A stretch of DNA of 64,000 bases from Rothia sp035916755. GTDB lineage: Bacteria; Actinomycetota; Actinomycetes; Actinomycetales; Micrococcaceae. This document shows, in pieces, positions 17,699-27,027 of this stretch. The stretch is from the NCBI RefSeq assembly GCF_035916755.1, contig NZ_JAYWIX010000003.1, positions 62,001-126,000 of the forward strand. The letters run 5' to 3'. Each line of letters begins with the position of its first letter. The first letter of the stretch is position 1. Position numbers and translations under genes: made by a program. Below the pieces are notes generated by a model. The model was not told the DNA's origin and made no database searches. It saw only the letters and a program-made list of their open reading frames with translations.

Positions 17699-17806
17699 GA
17701 GAATCCCTCTTAACGTAGTTGATGGGGGTGAACAAACTAAGTCCCCATTCTATGCCAAGTTCCTTGCAGTTGGCTGGTTGCCCCCTGATATTACAGGGGC
17801 AGACGA

Positions 17807-18844
17807 CTAGGGCAGCTCGGGTGCCTCTAGCCCCAGGTGCTCCCAGGCAGCGGGCAGGGCGACTCGCCCGCGGGGGGTTCGCCCGATTAGGCCCTCACGC
17901 ACTAGGTAGGGTTCGGCAACAGTCTCGACGGTTTCGGTCTCTTCGCCCACTGCAATAGCTAGGGTTGAGAGACCCACCGGTCCCCCGCCGAACTTAGTAA
18001 TCAGAGCTTCGAGCACAGCACGGTCTAGGCGGTCCAAGCCGCGCTCATCGACCTCGTACATGTTGAGGGCTGTTGCTGCCGCCGAGGCCTCGATACGGTC
18101 GATGCCGTTAACCAGGGCCCAGTCGCGCACACGACGCAGCAGGCGGTTGGCGATACGGGGCGTTCCCCGAGACCGGCCCGCAATTTCTGCAAAACCCTCG
18201 GGGCTAATGTTGAGTTCCATTAGGCCAGCAGACCGGCGGATTACGCTCTCTAGCTCGGTAACAGAGTAGAACTCCAGGTGGCCGGTAAAGCCGAAGCGGT
18301 CACGCAGGGGCCCCGGTAGTAGACCCGCGCGGGTGGTTGCCCCCACCAGGGTGAAGGGCGGCAGCTCAAGGGGAATAGAGGTTGCCCCCGCTCCCTTGCC
18401 CACCACGATATCTACACGGAAATCTTCCATGGCCATGTAGAGCATCTCTTCAGCCGGGCGGCTCATGCGGTGAATTTCATCGAGAAAGAGCACTTCGCCG
18501 GGGGTGAGAGAGGAAAGAATCGCAGCCAGGTCACCCGAATGCTGAATAGCTGGCCCGGAGGTAATACGCAGGGGAGCATCCATCTCAGCAGCAATAATCA
18601 TCGCCAGGGTAGTCTTGCCCAAGCCGGGAGGGCCCGACAGGAGCACATGGTCGGCCGAGCGTCCGCGCATTTTCGATGCCTCAAGCACCAGAGACAGCTG
18701 CTGACGCACGCGCTGCTGCCCCACAAAGTCATCAAGGGACTTGGGGCGCAGGGCCGCCTCAATCATTTTTTCTTCTGGTTCTTCATCCATGGAAACCAGG
18801 CGCTGGCCGGGAATCTGGACATCGGCGTGAGGGAACTGGCTCAT
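17807..18844 (-). CDS. ruvB: Holliday junction branch migration ATPase RuvB
   Basis: AAA+ motor that drives branch migration with RuvA. The 345-residue protein has Walker A GPPGLGKTT (about residues 69-77), Walker B LFLDEIHRM, the GATTRAGLLPGPLRDRFG sensor/arginine-finger region and the C-terminal winged helix (GGGPVGLSTLAIAVGEE, GLIGRTPRGRVA). ATG at 18844, only 7 nt after ruvA ends. Confidence 0.97.
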   Translation of the reverse strand: MSQFPHADVQIPGQRLVSMDEEPEEKMIEAALRPKSLDDFVGQQRVRQQLSLVLEASKMRGRSADHVLLSGPPGLGKTTLAMIIAAEMDAPLRITSGPAIQHSGDLAAILSSLTPGEVLFLDEIHRMSRPAEEMLYMAMEDFRVDIVVGKGAGATSIPLELPPFTLVGATTRAGLLPGPLRDRFGFTGHLEFYSVTELESVIRRSAGLMELNISPEGFAEIAGRSRGTPRIANRLLRRVRDWALVNGIDRIEASAAATALNMYEVDERGLDRLDRAVLEALITKFGGGPVGLSTLAIAVGEETETVETVAEPYLVREGLIGRTPRGRVALPAAWEHLGLEAPELP

Positions 18845-18851
18845 ACTCTAC

Positions 18852-19469
18852 CTATCGACCTACCGTATTCTGGTTGCCCAGCGAAGCCAGTACGGCCCGC
18901 AGCGCTTCGGCAACGCCCATGGTTTCGGCCTTCGGGTTGTGCTCAATGAAGGACTCAATAGCGCTGACGGCATCTCGCTCGTTCCAGCCCAGGCTGGTCA
19001 GGGCGTCCTGCACTTGGGGCTTCCAGCTCACGCCCTGGTCGATTGGCAGCTGGTCGGTTGCGCCGTCCGCCAAAATCAGCTTGCCAGCAAGCTCAAGGAC
19101 GATACGACGCGCCCCCTTGGGGCCAATGCCAGGAACCTTGGTGAAAGCCTTATCGTCACCGTTTGCCACAGCACGCTCAACCTCAGCCGGGGTATGCACA
19201 CCCAACACAGCCAGGGCAATGCGCGGGCCAATACCCGACACCGACAGCATCATGTCAAAGACCTCACGCTCGGCAGGCTCAGCAAAGCCGTAGAGGGTCA
19301 TGGAGTCCTCACGCACAATCATGGTGGTTAGAACCGTAGCCTTCTCTCCCAGGCGCAACTGCGAAGCTGTACGGGCATTGAGATGCACCAGCATGCCAAA
19401 ACCGTTAACGTCGATAACAGCGGTCTCCAACCCCAGATGGGTCACGGTACCGGTCAGTGAGCTAATCAT
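18852..19469 (-). CDS. ruvA: Holliday junction DNA helicase RuvA
   Basis: Tetrameric junction-binding protein that loads RuvB. The 205-residue product has the N-terminal OB domain (MISSLTGTVTHLG, VNGFGMLVHL), tandem helix-hairpin-helix motifs (LSVSGIGPRIALAVLG and KVPGIGPKGARRIVLEL) and the flexible C-terminal domain III (VQDALTSLGWNERDAVSAIE). Part of the contiguous ruvC-ruvA-ruvB operon. Confidence 0.97.
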   Translation of the reverse strand: MISSLTGTVTHLGLETAVIDVNGFGMLVHLNARTASQLRLGEKATVLTTMIVREDSMTLYGFAEPAEREVFDMMLSVSGIGPRIALAVLGVHTPAEVERAVANGDDKAFTKVPGIGPKGARRIVLELAGKLILADGATDQLPIDQGVSWKPQVQDALTSLGWNERDAVSAIESFIEHNPKAETMGVAEALRAVLASLGNQNTVGR

Positions 19470-19509
19470 GAAACCAATTCTATTCGAATATATGTACTAA
19501 TACAAGAGC

Positions 19510-20181
19510 TTACCTTCGCGCTCTAGCCTCCGCCTCCATCCAGGCCCGCTGGGCGGGGGTGAGCTGGGCGCTGCGGCGCGCTGCCGCAGGGTTTGACCCC
19601 TGGTGGGTCTGGGTGGTGGCTGCCATGTTGATGCCGGATCCGATGCCACCACCGCGCCAGCCGTGACAGATAGCCAGGGCGAGGGCGTCCGCTGCGTCCG
19701 CCGGTTTGGGCATGGCATCAAGCCCCAAAATGCGGGTTACCATACGCCCCACCGAGGCCTTATCAGCCCGACCAGAACCAGTCACCGCCGCCTTCACCTC
19801 TGAGGGCGTGTGGAAGTGTACCGGCACTCCGCGCGCAGCGGCAGCCGCAATCACCACGCCGGAGGCATGGGCAGTGCCAATCACAGTATTAACCTGCTCT
19901 TGGGCAAAGACCCGTTCAATAGCCAGGGCGTCGGGCTGGTAGGTATCGAGCCAGGCCTCTGCAGCGCGCAGAATTTTGAGGATGCGGGCGTCCAGGCTCT
20001 CCGATGCGGCGGTACCCGCCACCCCCACGTTGACGAAATGGGCCTTGCGGTTGGCCGTCATGTCGACCAAGCCGAAACCGCACCTGGTGAGGCCCGGGTC
20101 GACCCCCAGAATGCGGGCAGCGCCCGGAACTCGCGGGGCGGGTTCCGGGCGCTGGTGTGAGGTGCCGTGAGCCGGGGCCAC
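19510..20181 (-). CDS. ruvC: Holliday junction resolvase RuvC
   Basis: Endonuclease that resolves four-way junctions. GTG at 20181, with AAAGGAGGAG upstream, gives 223 residues starting VAPAHGTSH; the longer frame runs into yebC and is not real. The RNase H-like core starts ILGVDPGLTRCGFG (first catalytic Asp), followed by AIERVFAQEQVNTVIGTAHA (Glu), and VTGSGRADKASVGRMVTRIL with PADAADALALAICH (final Asp residues). A 45-residue Ala/Gln/Arg-rich C-terminal tail is beyond the usual fold. Confidence 0.95.
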   Translation of the reverse strand: MAPAHGTSHQRPEPAPRVPGAARILGVDPGLTRCGFGLVDMTANRKAHFVNVGVAGTAASESLDARILKILRAAEAWLDTYQPDALAIERVFAQEQVNTVIGTAHASGVVIAAAAARGVPVHFHTPSEVKAAVTGSGRADKASVGRMVTRILGLDAMPKPADAADALALAICHGWRGGGIGSGINMAATTQTHQGSNPAAARRSAQLTPAQRAWMEAEARARR

Positions 20182-20203
20182 GCACTCCTCCTTTCCCTGC
20201 TGG

Positions 20204-20962
20204 TTACTCAGCTTCGAGCTCGGCCATGACGGCTTCGCTGATGTCTGCGTTGGAGTAGACGTTCTGTACGTCGTCCAGTTCTTCGATGGCGTCCGCGAGC
20301 TTGAGGAACTTCTTAGCACCTTCGGCGTCGAGGTCTACCTGCATGGTGGGGCGGAAGACCGGGTCGTCGTTGTTGTACTCGAGCTCAGCCTCTTCCAGAG
20401 CCTTGCGGATAGCGGGCAGGTCGGTTGCCTCAGAGACAACGGTGAAGATCTCGCCCTCGTCAATGACTTCCTCAGCACCAGCATCCAGTACGGCCATGAG
20501 GACATCGTCCTCAGTCAGGCCCTCAGCCTTAGTAACCTCAGCAACACCCTTGCGCTCAAAGAGGAAGGCCACAGAACCGGAGTCTGCCATGGTACCGCCG
20601 TTACGGGTCACAGCGGTGCGCACCTCAGCAGCTGCACGGTTACGATTGTCGGTCAGACACTCGATGTAAAGGGCAGTGCCCTGGGGACCACGGGCCTCGT
20701 ACATAATCTCGGTGTAGTCAATGGTCTCACCAGTCAGGCCCGCACCGCGCTTGATAGCGCGGTCAATGTTGTCATTGGGCACCGAGTTCTTCTTGGCCTT
20801 AGAAACAGCCAGATCCAGGGCCGGATTGCTGGCGGTGTCGGGGCCACCCATGCGGGCTGCTACTTCAATTGCCTTAATGTACTTAGCGAAGGCCTTGGCG
20901 CGCTTGGCGTCGATGGCAGCCTTCTTGTGCTTGGTTGTGGCCCATTTGGAGTGACCAGCCAT
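20204..20962 (-). CDS. yebC: YebC/PmpR-family regulatory protein
   Basis: The 252-residue protein has the full TACO1/YebC signature: MAGHSKWATTKHKKAAIDAKR, PNDNIDRAIKRGAG, YEARGPQGTALYIECLTDN and NRAAAEVRTAVTRNGG. Family members have been linked both to transcriptional control and to translation through proline-rich stretches. It precedes ruvC by 22 nt in the common yebC-ruvCAB order. Confidence 0.95.
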   Translation of the reverse strand: MAGHSKWATTKHKKAAIDAKRAKAFAKYIKAIEVAARMGGPDTASNPALDLAVSKAKKNSVPNDNIDRAIKRGAGLTGETIDYTEIMYEARGPQGTALYIECLTDNRNRAAAEVRTAVTRNGGTMADSGSVAFLFERKGVAEVTKAEGLTEDDVLMAVLDAGAEEVIDEGEIFTVVSEATDLPAIRKALEEAELEYNNDDPVFRPTMQVDLDAEGAKKFLKLADAIEELDDVQNVYSNADISEAVMAELEAE

Positions 20963-21023
20963 GATTCTCCTTAGTTATCTGGTGCGCCCACCCACAAGCA
21001 GGCGCGATGTACCTCGTACTATT

Positions 21024-21803
21024 CTAGCGTGGACGGGCAGAAGCCGAAGCCCGCGCCTTGTCCACGAGGCTATCGTCAATGACTACGGGGGTGAACTCGC
21101 CGTACTTCTTGATAGCTGCCTGCTTAATGAGGAAGTCAGAGATAGCGGGGTTCTTGGGCAGGAGGGAACCGTGCAGGTAGGTTCCAATGACGTTGTGGAC
21201 GCGGGCGCCTTCGCTGGAATCTTCCTTGTTGTTGCCCTCGCCCTTGGTGACGGTGGCCAGGGGCTTGGTGTCGCCGGAGAGATAGGTGAGCCCCGAGTGG
21301 TTTTCGAAACCGATGATGGTGCCGAACTCTTCTGATTCCTCAACGATGTTGCCAATGAGGCGTTCTTCACCGCCTATGGTCTTAGCGTCAAAGACGCGAA
21401 TACCGTTGAGGGTGACGCCACCTACGGTTTTGAACTCTTTACCAAAGAGCTGGTAGAGGCCGCAGATCACCAGTATGGGGGTGCCGTCTTCTGCCAGCAT
21501 GCGCAGGGTTTCAGCATTGGCGAGCAGGTCGTCCTGAATCACGGACTGGCCTGAATCCTGGCCACCTCCGCCCACGAAGATATCGCCGTCGAGGGGGAAC
21601 TCATCACCGGGGTTATAGTCAACGATTTCGGTGGTGAAACCATGGGCCTGGGCCCGTCTGGAGAGCGACAGAGTGTTGCCCCAGTCCCCGTAGATGTTCA
21701 TATCTTTGGGGTAGAGCTGCACAATTTTGAGGCTCTTGTTGTTGCCGGTTTGGGTGATAATCTGCTCGCCCGCTTCGACCGGTGCGTTCTCAAAATCGCT
21801 CAT
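21024..21803 (-). CDS. gatD: Lipid II isoglutaminyl synthase, glutaminase subunit GatD
   Basis: Type 1 glutamine amidotransferase supplying ammonia for amidation of D-glutamate in lipid II. The 259-residue protein has the CobB/CobQ-like GATase fold: GDIFVGGGGQDSGQ, the nucleophile elbow ILVICGLYQLFG (Cys at about residue 94) and the catalytic His in IIGTYLHGSLLPKNP. It overlaps the end of murT by 1 nt, so the two subunits are translationally coupled. This GatD is unrelated to archaeal tRNA amidotransferase GatD. Confidence 0.94.
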   Translation of the reverse strand: MSDFENAPVEAGEQIITQTGNNKSLKIVQLYPKDMNIYGDWGNTLSLSRRAQAHGFTTEIVDYNPGDEFPLDGDIFVGGGGQDSGQSVIQDDLLANAETLRMLAEDGTPILVICGLYQLFGKEFKTVGGVTLNGIRVFDAKTIGGEERLIGNIVEESEEFGTIIGFENHSGLTYLSGDTKPLATVTKGEGNNKEDSSEGARVHNVIGTYLHGSLLPKNPAISDFLIKQAAIKKYGEFTPVVIDDSLVDKARASASARPR

Positions 21804-23101
21804 TAGATTTCCTCCACATCGGTGATTTTTGCCAGTTCCTTACGGATGGCCAGCATAGCGGTGTAGGTGCAGAAGATTCGCATGGGGCGCCCCTCTGACT
21901 TGGCAATAAAGGTAGCGAGGGCTTCTTCGAGGTCCTCGTTGATGTTCTCAACATAAACATCGTCGTGCTGCAGGCGTAGAGCCATGTCGTAGGCGCGCAC
22001 GCCCGACACCATGGTGACGCCGCCCTGGGTCAGGGAGTGGAAGTCAACGTCCCAGAGCCAGGAAACGTCGCGGCCGTCAGCGTAGGCGTCGTTGATGGTA
22101 ATCATGGTGGCGTAGTCCTTGGCGTCGGCGGACGCCAGCGACAGGCGGAACCCGCTGGGGTTCTTCACCAAAAGTAACTGCAGGGTCTGGCCGTTAACGT
22201 TGAGGGTTTCACCGCGGCCAAAAGCCGGGGCAATATGCTCAAGTTCAGCCAGAAGTTTAGTCTCGTTGAGGGAATCTCCCATGACTTCACGGGTCAGGGC
22301 CATTGCCGCAGCGGCGTTAAAGATGTTGTAGACACCGTAGAGGTTAATGGTGCCCGCTAATTCCTTACCGGCAACATCGAAGGTGGCGGCGGTTCCCTTG
22401 AAGTCCTTGAGCAGGACGGACGCCGCCGGCAGCTCCGGCGCCAGAAGACCGGCGTCCGCACGCTCAGCACCTTCGGGGCTGGTGCGCAGATCGTCATCAG
22501 ACGGGAAGAGGGCACGGAGCTTCTCAGACAGACCGAAGTAGCTCACCCGAGTGCCGGGCTGAATATTCTCAGCCAGAGAACGAATACGCGGGTCCTCGCG
22601 GTTGAGCACCACGGTGCCCGTCGTCGCGTCGGCAACCGTAGCCAGCATACGGCGGGTTGTGTCAATCTCACCGAAGCGGTCTAGCTGATCACGCAGGACG
22701 TTGAGCAGCAGCGCGTAGTTGGGCTTGACCTTGCGTACAAAGTGCACCGCGTGAGCCTCGTCCAGCTCAAGTACCGCGATGTCAGCGTCCAGCTTACCTG
22801 CCAGGTTCATCTCACCCAGCAGAGCAGCAGCTACGCCCCGCACGAAGTTCGATCCGGTGCGGTTGGTAAAGACCTTCAGGCCCTGGGATTCCAGCAGCTG
22901 CACCACCATCTTGGTGGTGGTCGTCTTACCGTTCGTACCCGAAACAACGACAACACCGCGCGGCAGCTTAGCCAGCTCCTCCGCCACAAAATTAGGGTGC
23001 AGTTTCTCCATGACCAAGCCAGGAAAGGCAGAGCCGCCCCCGCGCAACTTGGTCGCATAACGAATGCCTTGGCCAACAAGGCGAACAACAGGTCGTGACA
23101 T
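21803..23101 (-). CDS. murT: Lipid II isoglutaminyl synthase, Mur-ligase-like subunit MurT
   Basis: ATP-dependent partner of GatD that activates the stem-peptide glutamate. The 432-residue protein has P-loop GTNGKTTTTKMV (about residues 55-66), the Mur-ligase middle domain (LELDEAHAVHFVRKVKPNYALLLNVLRDQLDRFGEID) and the MurT C-terminal domain (FCTYTAMLAIRKEL). Unlike the staphylococcal enzyme, which has a Cys4 zinc ribbon in the middle domain, this one has a single cysteine in total; the corresponding stretch (about 190-235) is a Pro/Ala/Asp-rich loop. Otherwise complete. Confidence 0.93.
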   Translation of the reverse strand: MSRPVVRLVGQGIRYATKLRGGGSAFPGLVMEKLHPNFVAEELAKLPRGVVVVSGTNGKTTTTKMVVQLLESQGLKVFTNRTGSNFVRGVAAALLGEMNLAGKLDADIAVLELDEAHAVHFVRKVKPNYALLLNVLRDQLDRFGEIDTTRRMLATVADATTGTVVLNREDPRIRSLAENIQPGTRVSYFGLSEKLRALFPSDDDLRTSPEGAERADAGLLAPELPAASVLLKDFKGTAATFDVAGKELAGTINLYGVYNIFNAAAAMALTREVMGDSLNETKLLAELEHIAPAFGRGETLNVNGQTLQLLLVKNPSGFRLSLASADAKDYATMITINDAYADGRDVSWLWDVDFHSLTQGGVTMVSGVRAYDMALRLQHDDVYVENINEDLEEALATFIAKSEGRPMRIFCTYTAMLAIRKELAKITDVEEI

Positions 23102-23142
23102 GGTGACTATCTTACCGGGTTTGTGTATGCTTCGAACCTGTA

Positions 23143-24132
23143 ATGACCACTTCCATGAACCAACTTGTACCCTTCCCCGAATTTATCTGGCGTGACATCA
23201 CCTGGCGCGATAGGGCCCCCTACCTTAAAGTTGAGCCTCTTCTTGATGGTCAACCTAGCGGTGAGATTGAAACTATTGCCATCACCCCAGGCAGCTTCCT
23301 CGGCCTTACTGCCCTCCCTGCGGACGTCCGTGGCGCCGGCACTTACTGCAGCGGTTACTCACGAGCCAACCTCGATAGCGTTGGCTTTCATCTAGAACCC
23401 TGCCCCACCAACACCATCATCACCAAGGGCAAGCAGTGCGACTCCTGTTTCGCCCGCGACGAATTCGCGCCTATTCACCGTATCCACCTGGGTTCTCGAA
23501 TGAACGAGGCAGCCCTGACCTACGTTAATCTCGAACACTACCTCTACATCGCGACCTTCCCCGACGGCACTTCCAAGGTTGGCACCGCTTCCCTGCACTC
23601 CAACCCCCGCCGTCTCGACGACCAAGCCGTCGCCGCAGCTACTTTCGTTGCCCGAGCAGACACCGGCATCATCGTGCGCCAGCTCGAAGACCTGGTCTCG
23701 CAAGAAGCCAACCTCACCCAGTTCAAACGAGCCTCCACCAAATACAAGGCATGGGTCGACCCCGCCAGCACCGAACGCCTCAAATCTGAACACTACATGG
23801 CCGTAGAAAACGCCACCTGGGCGCTCGAAGACGCCCACGACACCATCGACGGTTTTGACATCACCGCAGACCGCTGGGTGCCGTCCGTCGCAATGAGCCG
23901 GGCCTACGCGTCCTTACGGGCAGAAAACCCCGAACCGCTCACCGCCTACCCCACCCTCACCGAAGGCACTCACGGCTTCTACATCACCGGTGGAACCGGC
24001 AAGTTCCTCACCGCCCACTTCGGCAACCCCGACCAGACCTTCCTCATCAACACCGCTGAACTCTCCAACAGGGCCTGCCGCCAGCACGGGGAGCTCACTC
24101 CCCCGGCGTCCGTGCAAGAATCGCTGTTCTAG
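23143..24132 (+). CDS. DUF2797 family protein
   Basis: A 329-residue protein matching the DUF2797 layout: a cysteine cluster (Cys87, Cys99, Cys102 in CP...KQCDSCFARDEF, likely metal-binding), then His-rich IHRIH, and the conserved EHYLYIATFPDGTSKVGTAS strand with VRQLEDLVS helix. No enzymatic function is established for the family. It is divergent from murT, 41 nt apart, with start ATG at 23143; an in-frame ATG four codons later is possible. Confidence 0.75.
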   Translation: MTTSMNQLVPFPEFIWRDITWRDRAPYLKVEPLLDGQPSGEIETIAITPGSFLGLTALPADVRGAGTYCSGYSRANLDSVGFHLEPCPTNTIITKGKQCDSCFARDEFAPIHRIHLGSRMNEAALTYVNLEHYLYIATFPDGTSKVGTASLHSNPRRLDDQAVAAATFVARADTGIIVRQLEDLVSQEANLTQFKRASTKYKAWVDPASTERLKSEHYMAVENATWALEDAHDTIDGFDITADRWVPSVAMSRAYASLRAENPEPLTAYPTLTEGTHGFYITGGTGKFLTAHFGNPDQTFLINTAELSNRACRQHGELTPPASVQESLF

Positions 24133-24151
24133 GGGCGAGCGGTTGGCTTAC

Positions 24152-24709
24152 CTACTGCCCTTGACTACCCCAGGCAGTACTGAGCAGGTCCCGGATCTCA
24201 TCCAGGGTCTGCGTGACCGTCTTGGTCCCGGCGACGATGGGCAGGAAGTTGGTGTCGCCGCTCCAACGGGGCACGATGTGCTGGTGCAGGTGGGCAGCAA
24301 CTCCTGCCCCGCCAACCTTGCCCTGATTCATGCCGATGTTGAAGCCATCTGCTCGGCTAACCTCCCGCAGAATTCCCATGGCTTTCTGGGTGAGGGCAGC
24401 AATCTCAGCGGTCTCCTCTACAGTAGCGTCATCATAGTTAGGGATATGCCGGTAGGGGCAGACCAGCAGGTGCCCGGGGTTGTAGGGGTAGAGGTTGAGA
24501 ATGACGTAGGCGTGCTCGCCGCGGTGCACAATGAGCGACTCGGCATCATCGTGGGTGGGAGCATCGCAGAAGGGGCAGGTGTTTTCGGTGTAGTCCCTTT
24601 GCCCGCCTTTTACGTAGGCGCGGCGGTGGGGCGTCCAGAGCCGCTGGAAGGCGTCCGGAACCCCCGGCAGCTCAAAATCGTCGGTGGTGTACTGGGGAAT
24701 TTCTACCAT
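24152..24709 (-). CDS. HIT-domain nucleotide hydrolase/phosphorylase
   Basis: A 185-residue histidine-triad protein with the H-x-H-x-H motif at residues 140-144 (HLHQHIVPRW) and an N-terminal CPFC at 45-48. Its layout matches the actinobacterial diadenosine tetraphosphate phosphorylase-like group (Rv2613c type) that is normally encoded next to thrS. Here thrS is on the same strand but 9.5 kb away, with an accessory block between. Substrate is inferred from family only. Confidence 0.88.
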   Translation of the reverse strand: MVEIPQYTTDDFELPGVPDAFQRLWTPHRRAYVKGGQRDYTENTCPFCDAPTHDDAESLIVHRGEHAYVILNLYPYNPGHLLVCPYRHIPNYDDATVEETAEIAALTQKAMGILREVSRADGFNIGMNQGKVGGAGVAAHLHQHIVPRWSGDTNFLPIVAGTKTVTQTLDEIRDLLSTAWGSQGQ

Positions 24710-24747
24710 ACCCCTCAGTTTATCCCGAGGGGCAGGTAGGACGCCGC

Positions 24748-25833
24748 CTAGCGGCGGGTGCGCCAGGCCCGGTGGTACTGTGCAGGCACATAGTCGATAT
24801 CGACCTTGAGTTCGTCAGCCCAGTGCAGGGCGAAGGCGGGGTTACGCAGAGCCTCCCGGCCCACCAAAACCACATCAGACTGACCCGACCCCACGATAAA
24901 CTCAGCCAGACGCGGTGAGTTGATCATGCCAACAGCCCCAACCGGCAGACCACTCTCGCGCTTGACCTGAGCAGCCATAGGAACCTGGTAACCCGCATAA
25001 ACATTAATCTTTGCAGGGTAGTTACCGCTGGTGGAAATATCGGCGAAGTCCACGCCGTCCTCGGCGAGCCAGCGCACCACCTGTGAGGTTTCCTCGACAG
25101 TAATACCGCCGTCAAGGAACTCGGTAGCCGACAGGCGCACCATCAGGGGCATCTCGGCAGGCATGACATCCCGCATGGCACGGGCAATCCTGCGCGCGAA
25201 GCGGGCCCGGTTTTCTAAGGAACCACCGTAGGAATCATCTCGCTGGTTAGAGAGAGGCGAGAGGAACTGGGTAATCAGGTAGCCGTGAGCCCCATGAATC
25301 TCAATGAAGTCAAAGCCCGCAGCAACCGCGCGGGCGGCAGCCGCGGCGAAAGCCTGAACCAGATCGTCAATTTTCTCTTCGGTCAGTTCCTCAGGTTCTT
25401 TCAAGCCAGGGTAGGCAAGAGCAGACGGAGCCAGCGTGACCCAGCCGCCCTCGTCCTCCCCCAGGGAACCGCCATCGTGCGGCACCAGCTCGCCGGGGGT
25501 CGAGGCCTTTCGTCCTGCGTGAGCAATCTGGATACCTGCCTTGGCTCCCCCGGCGTGAATTGCTTCAACGACCGGCTTGAAAGCCTCGGTGTGTTCATCG
25601 CTCCAAAGGCCCAGGCAGTAGGGGCTGATGCGGGCGGCGGGTTCAACACCGGTCATTTCGACGATGACGGCACCTGCGCCGCCCCTAGCAAGAGCGCCGT
25701 AGTGGGAAATGTGGTAGGCGGTGGGTTTGCCGTCCTGCTGCTCAACCGAGTACTGGCACATGGGCGGAATCCAGATGCGGTTACGGGTAGTCATAGAACG
25801 TAGGGTCAGGGGCTCAAAGAGGGGCGATGCCAT
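24748..25833 (-). CDS. NADH:flavin oxidoreductase (OYE/YqjM-like)
   Basis: FMN-dependent old-yellow-enzyme family reductase, 361 residues from ATG 25833 (GAAAGGC 9 nt upstream; the longer frame has no ribosome site). TIM-barrel landmarks: LFEPLTLRSMTTRNRIWIPPMCQYS at the N terminus with the YqjM-type Cys in MCQYS, HISHYGALARGG, GIQIAHAGRKAS, FIEIHGAHGYLITQFLSP (active-site His pair) and DVVLVGREALRNP near the end. YqjM-type enzymes reduce activated alkenes and can act in oxidative-stress detoxification. Divergent from the nitronate monooxygenase gene 126 nt away. Confidence 0.9.
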   Translation of the reverse strand: MASPLFEPLTLRSMTTRNRIWIPPMCQYSVEQQDGKPTAYHISHYGALARGGAGAVIVEMTGVEPAARISPYCLGLWSDEHTEAFKPVVEAIHAGGAKAGIQIAHAGRKASTPGELVPHDGGSLGEDEGGWVTLAPSALAYPGLKEPEELTEEKIDDLVQAFAAAAARAVAAGFDFIEIHGAHGYLITQFLSPLSNQRDDSYGGSLENRARFARRIARAMRDVMPAEMPLMVRLSATEFLDGGITVEETSQVVRWLAEDGVDFADISTSGNYPAKINVYAGYQVPMAAQVKRESGLPVGAVGMINSPRLAEFIVGSGQSDVVLVGREALRNPAFALHWADELKVDIDYVPAQYHRAWRTRR

Positions 25834-25959
25834 GTTAAATCTGCCTTTCATATGGGGTTGTGCACCTACTTCAACCGGGTGCGGGGCCGAGATATTCCCG
25901 AGGTGCCGGAGCAATGAAGGGTAGACTTACAGGCAGCAAGCGCTGATGTGAGGAGGCCC

Positions 25960-27000
25960 ATGTTTTCTTTCTCCGACCTCGACATGCCCCTGGTTGCCGC
26001 GCCCATGGCGGGTGGGCCGTCCACACCTGAGCTCGCAGCGGCCACCTCAGAAGCCGGTGGACTTGGTTTCTTAGCCGGCGGCTACCTCTCTGCTGAAGCT
26101 CTTACCCGTCAGATCCAGCAGACCCGAGCGCTGACCAGCCGCGCCTTCGGGGTCAACCTCTTTATGCCTATCACCGATGTACAAATACCCGCGGACGCCG
26201 GTGGGCAGCTAGCGCGGTTTACTTCCGCGCTGCAGCCGGTGGCGGACGACCTGAAAAGTGAGCCGGGTAAGCCACAGGCTACAACTGAGAGCGAGGCCCG
26301 GGGTTTCGCCGAGCTCGTAGACGTTGTTATCGCCCAGCGTATTGCTGTGGTGACTTTTACCTTCGGCTGCCCCAGCACTGAGCTGATTCAGCGGCTGCAA
26401 GAGCACGGCTCATTGGTAGGCGTAACCGTCACCCGCCCAGAAGATGCCCTGGCCGCCGAACAGGCTGGCGCTGATTTCCTCTGTGTGCAGGGCCCTGCCG
26501 CAGGCGGGCACCAGTCCACCTTTGCCGTAGCTGACGAGCTAAATATGTTACCGCTACCGCGGTTACTCACGGAGGCGCGCCGCATCTGCACCGTGCCCCT
26601 GGTGGCGGCGGGCGGCGTCCGTACTGCTGAGCAGGTGCGCGACCTGCTTACCTCTGGTGCTGTAGCTGTTCAGGTGGGCACCCCGCTCTTACTGGCAGAT
26701 GAAGCTGGGACATCAGAGGCCCACCGAAATCTACTCCAGGCACCAATCCGGGAAACTGTCATGACAAGGGCTTTTACTGGTCGCTATGCCCGTACCATCC
26801 AGAATAGCTGGGTTGAGCGCTATCACGATACAGCTCCCGCCCTTTACCCGGGTGTGCACGAGGTCACCGCCCCTCTGAGGCGGACGGCTGCGCTAGGCGG
26901 TAATACTGAGTGGATTCATGCCTGGGCAGGTGAGCCCTATGCGGGACTGCGAGGAGGGCCCGCCGCAGAGATTCTACACGGCCTTGCACCGGCGCTGTAG
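25960..27000 (+). CDS. Nitronate monooxygenase
   Basis: FMN-dependent enzyme of the 2-nitropropane dioxygenase family that oxidises nitronates such as propionate-3-nitronate. About 346 residues; MPLVAAPMAGGPSTPELAAATSEAGGLGFLAGGY is the characteristic N-terminal barrel strand, with GADFLCVQGPAAGGHQ carrying the conserved active-site His, and VPLVAAGGVRTAEQVRDLLTSGAVAVQVGTPLL as the phosphate-binding region. ATG at 25960 is preceded closely by GAGGAGG; a GTG four codons upstream is less likely. The next gene starts 28 nt downstream. Confidence 0.88.
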   Translation: MFSFSDLDMPLVAAPMAGGPSTPELAAATSEAGGLGFLAGGYLSAEALTRQIQQTRALTSRAFGVNLFMPITDVQIPADAGGQLARFTSALQPVADDLKSEPGKPQATTESEARGFAELVDVVIAQRIAVVTFTFGCPSTELIQRLQEHGSLVGVTVTRPEDALAAEQAGADFLCVQGPAAGGHQSTFAVADELNMLPLPRLLTEARRICTVPLVAAGGVRTAEQVRDLLTSGAVAVQVGTPLLLADEAGTSEAHRNLLQAPIRETVMTRAFTGRYARTIQNSWVERYHDTAPALYPGVHEVTAPLRRTAALGGNTEWIHAWAGEPYAGLRGGPAAEILHGLAPAL

Positions 27001-27027
27001 TTATCACGACGGGGTAAACTTGCAGGT

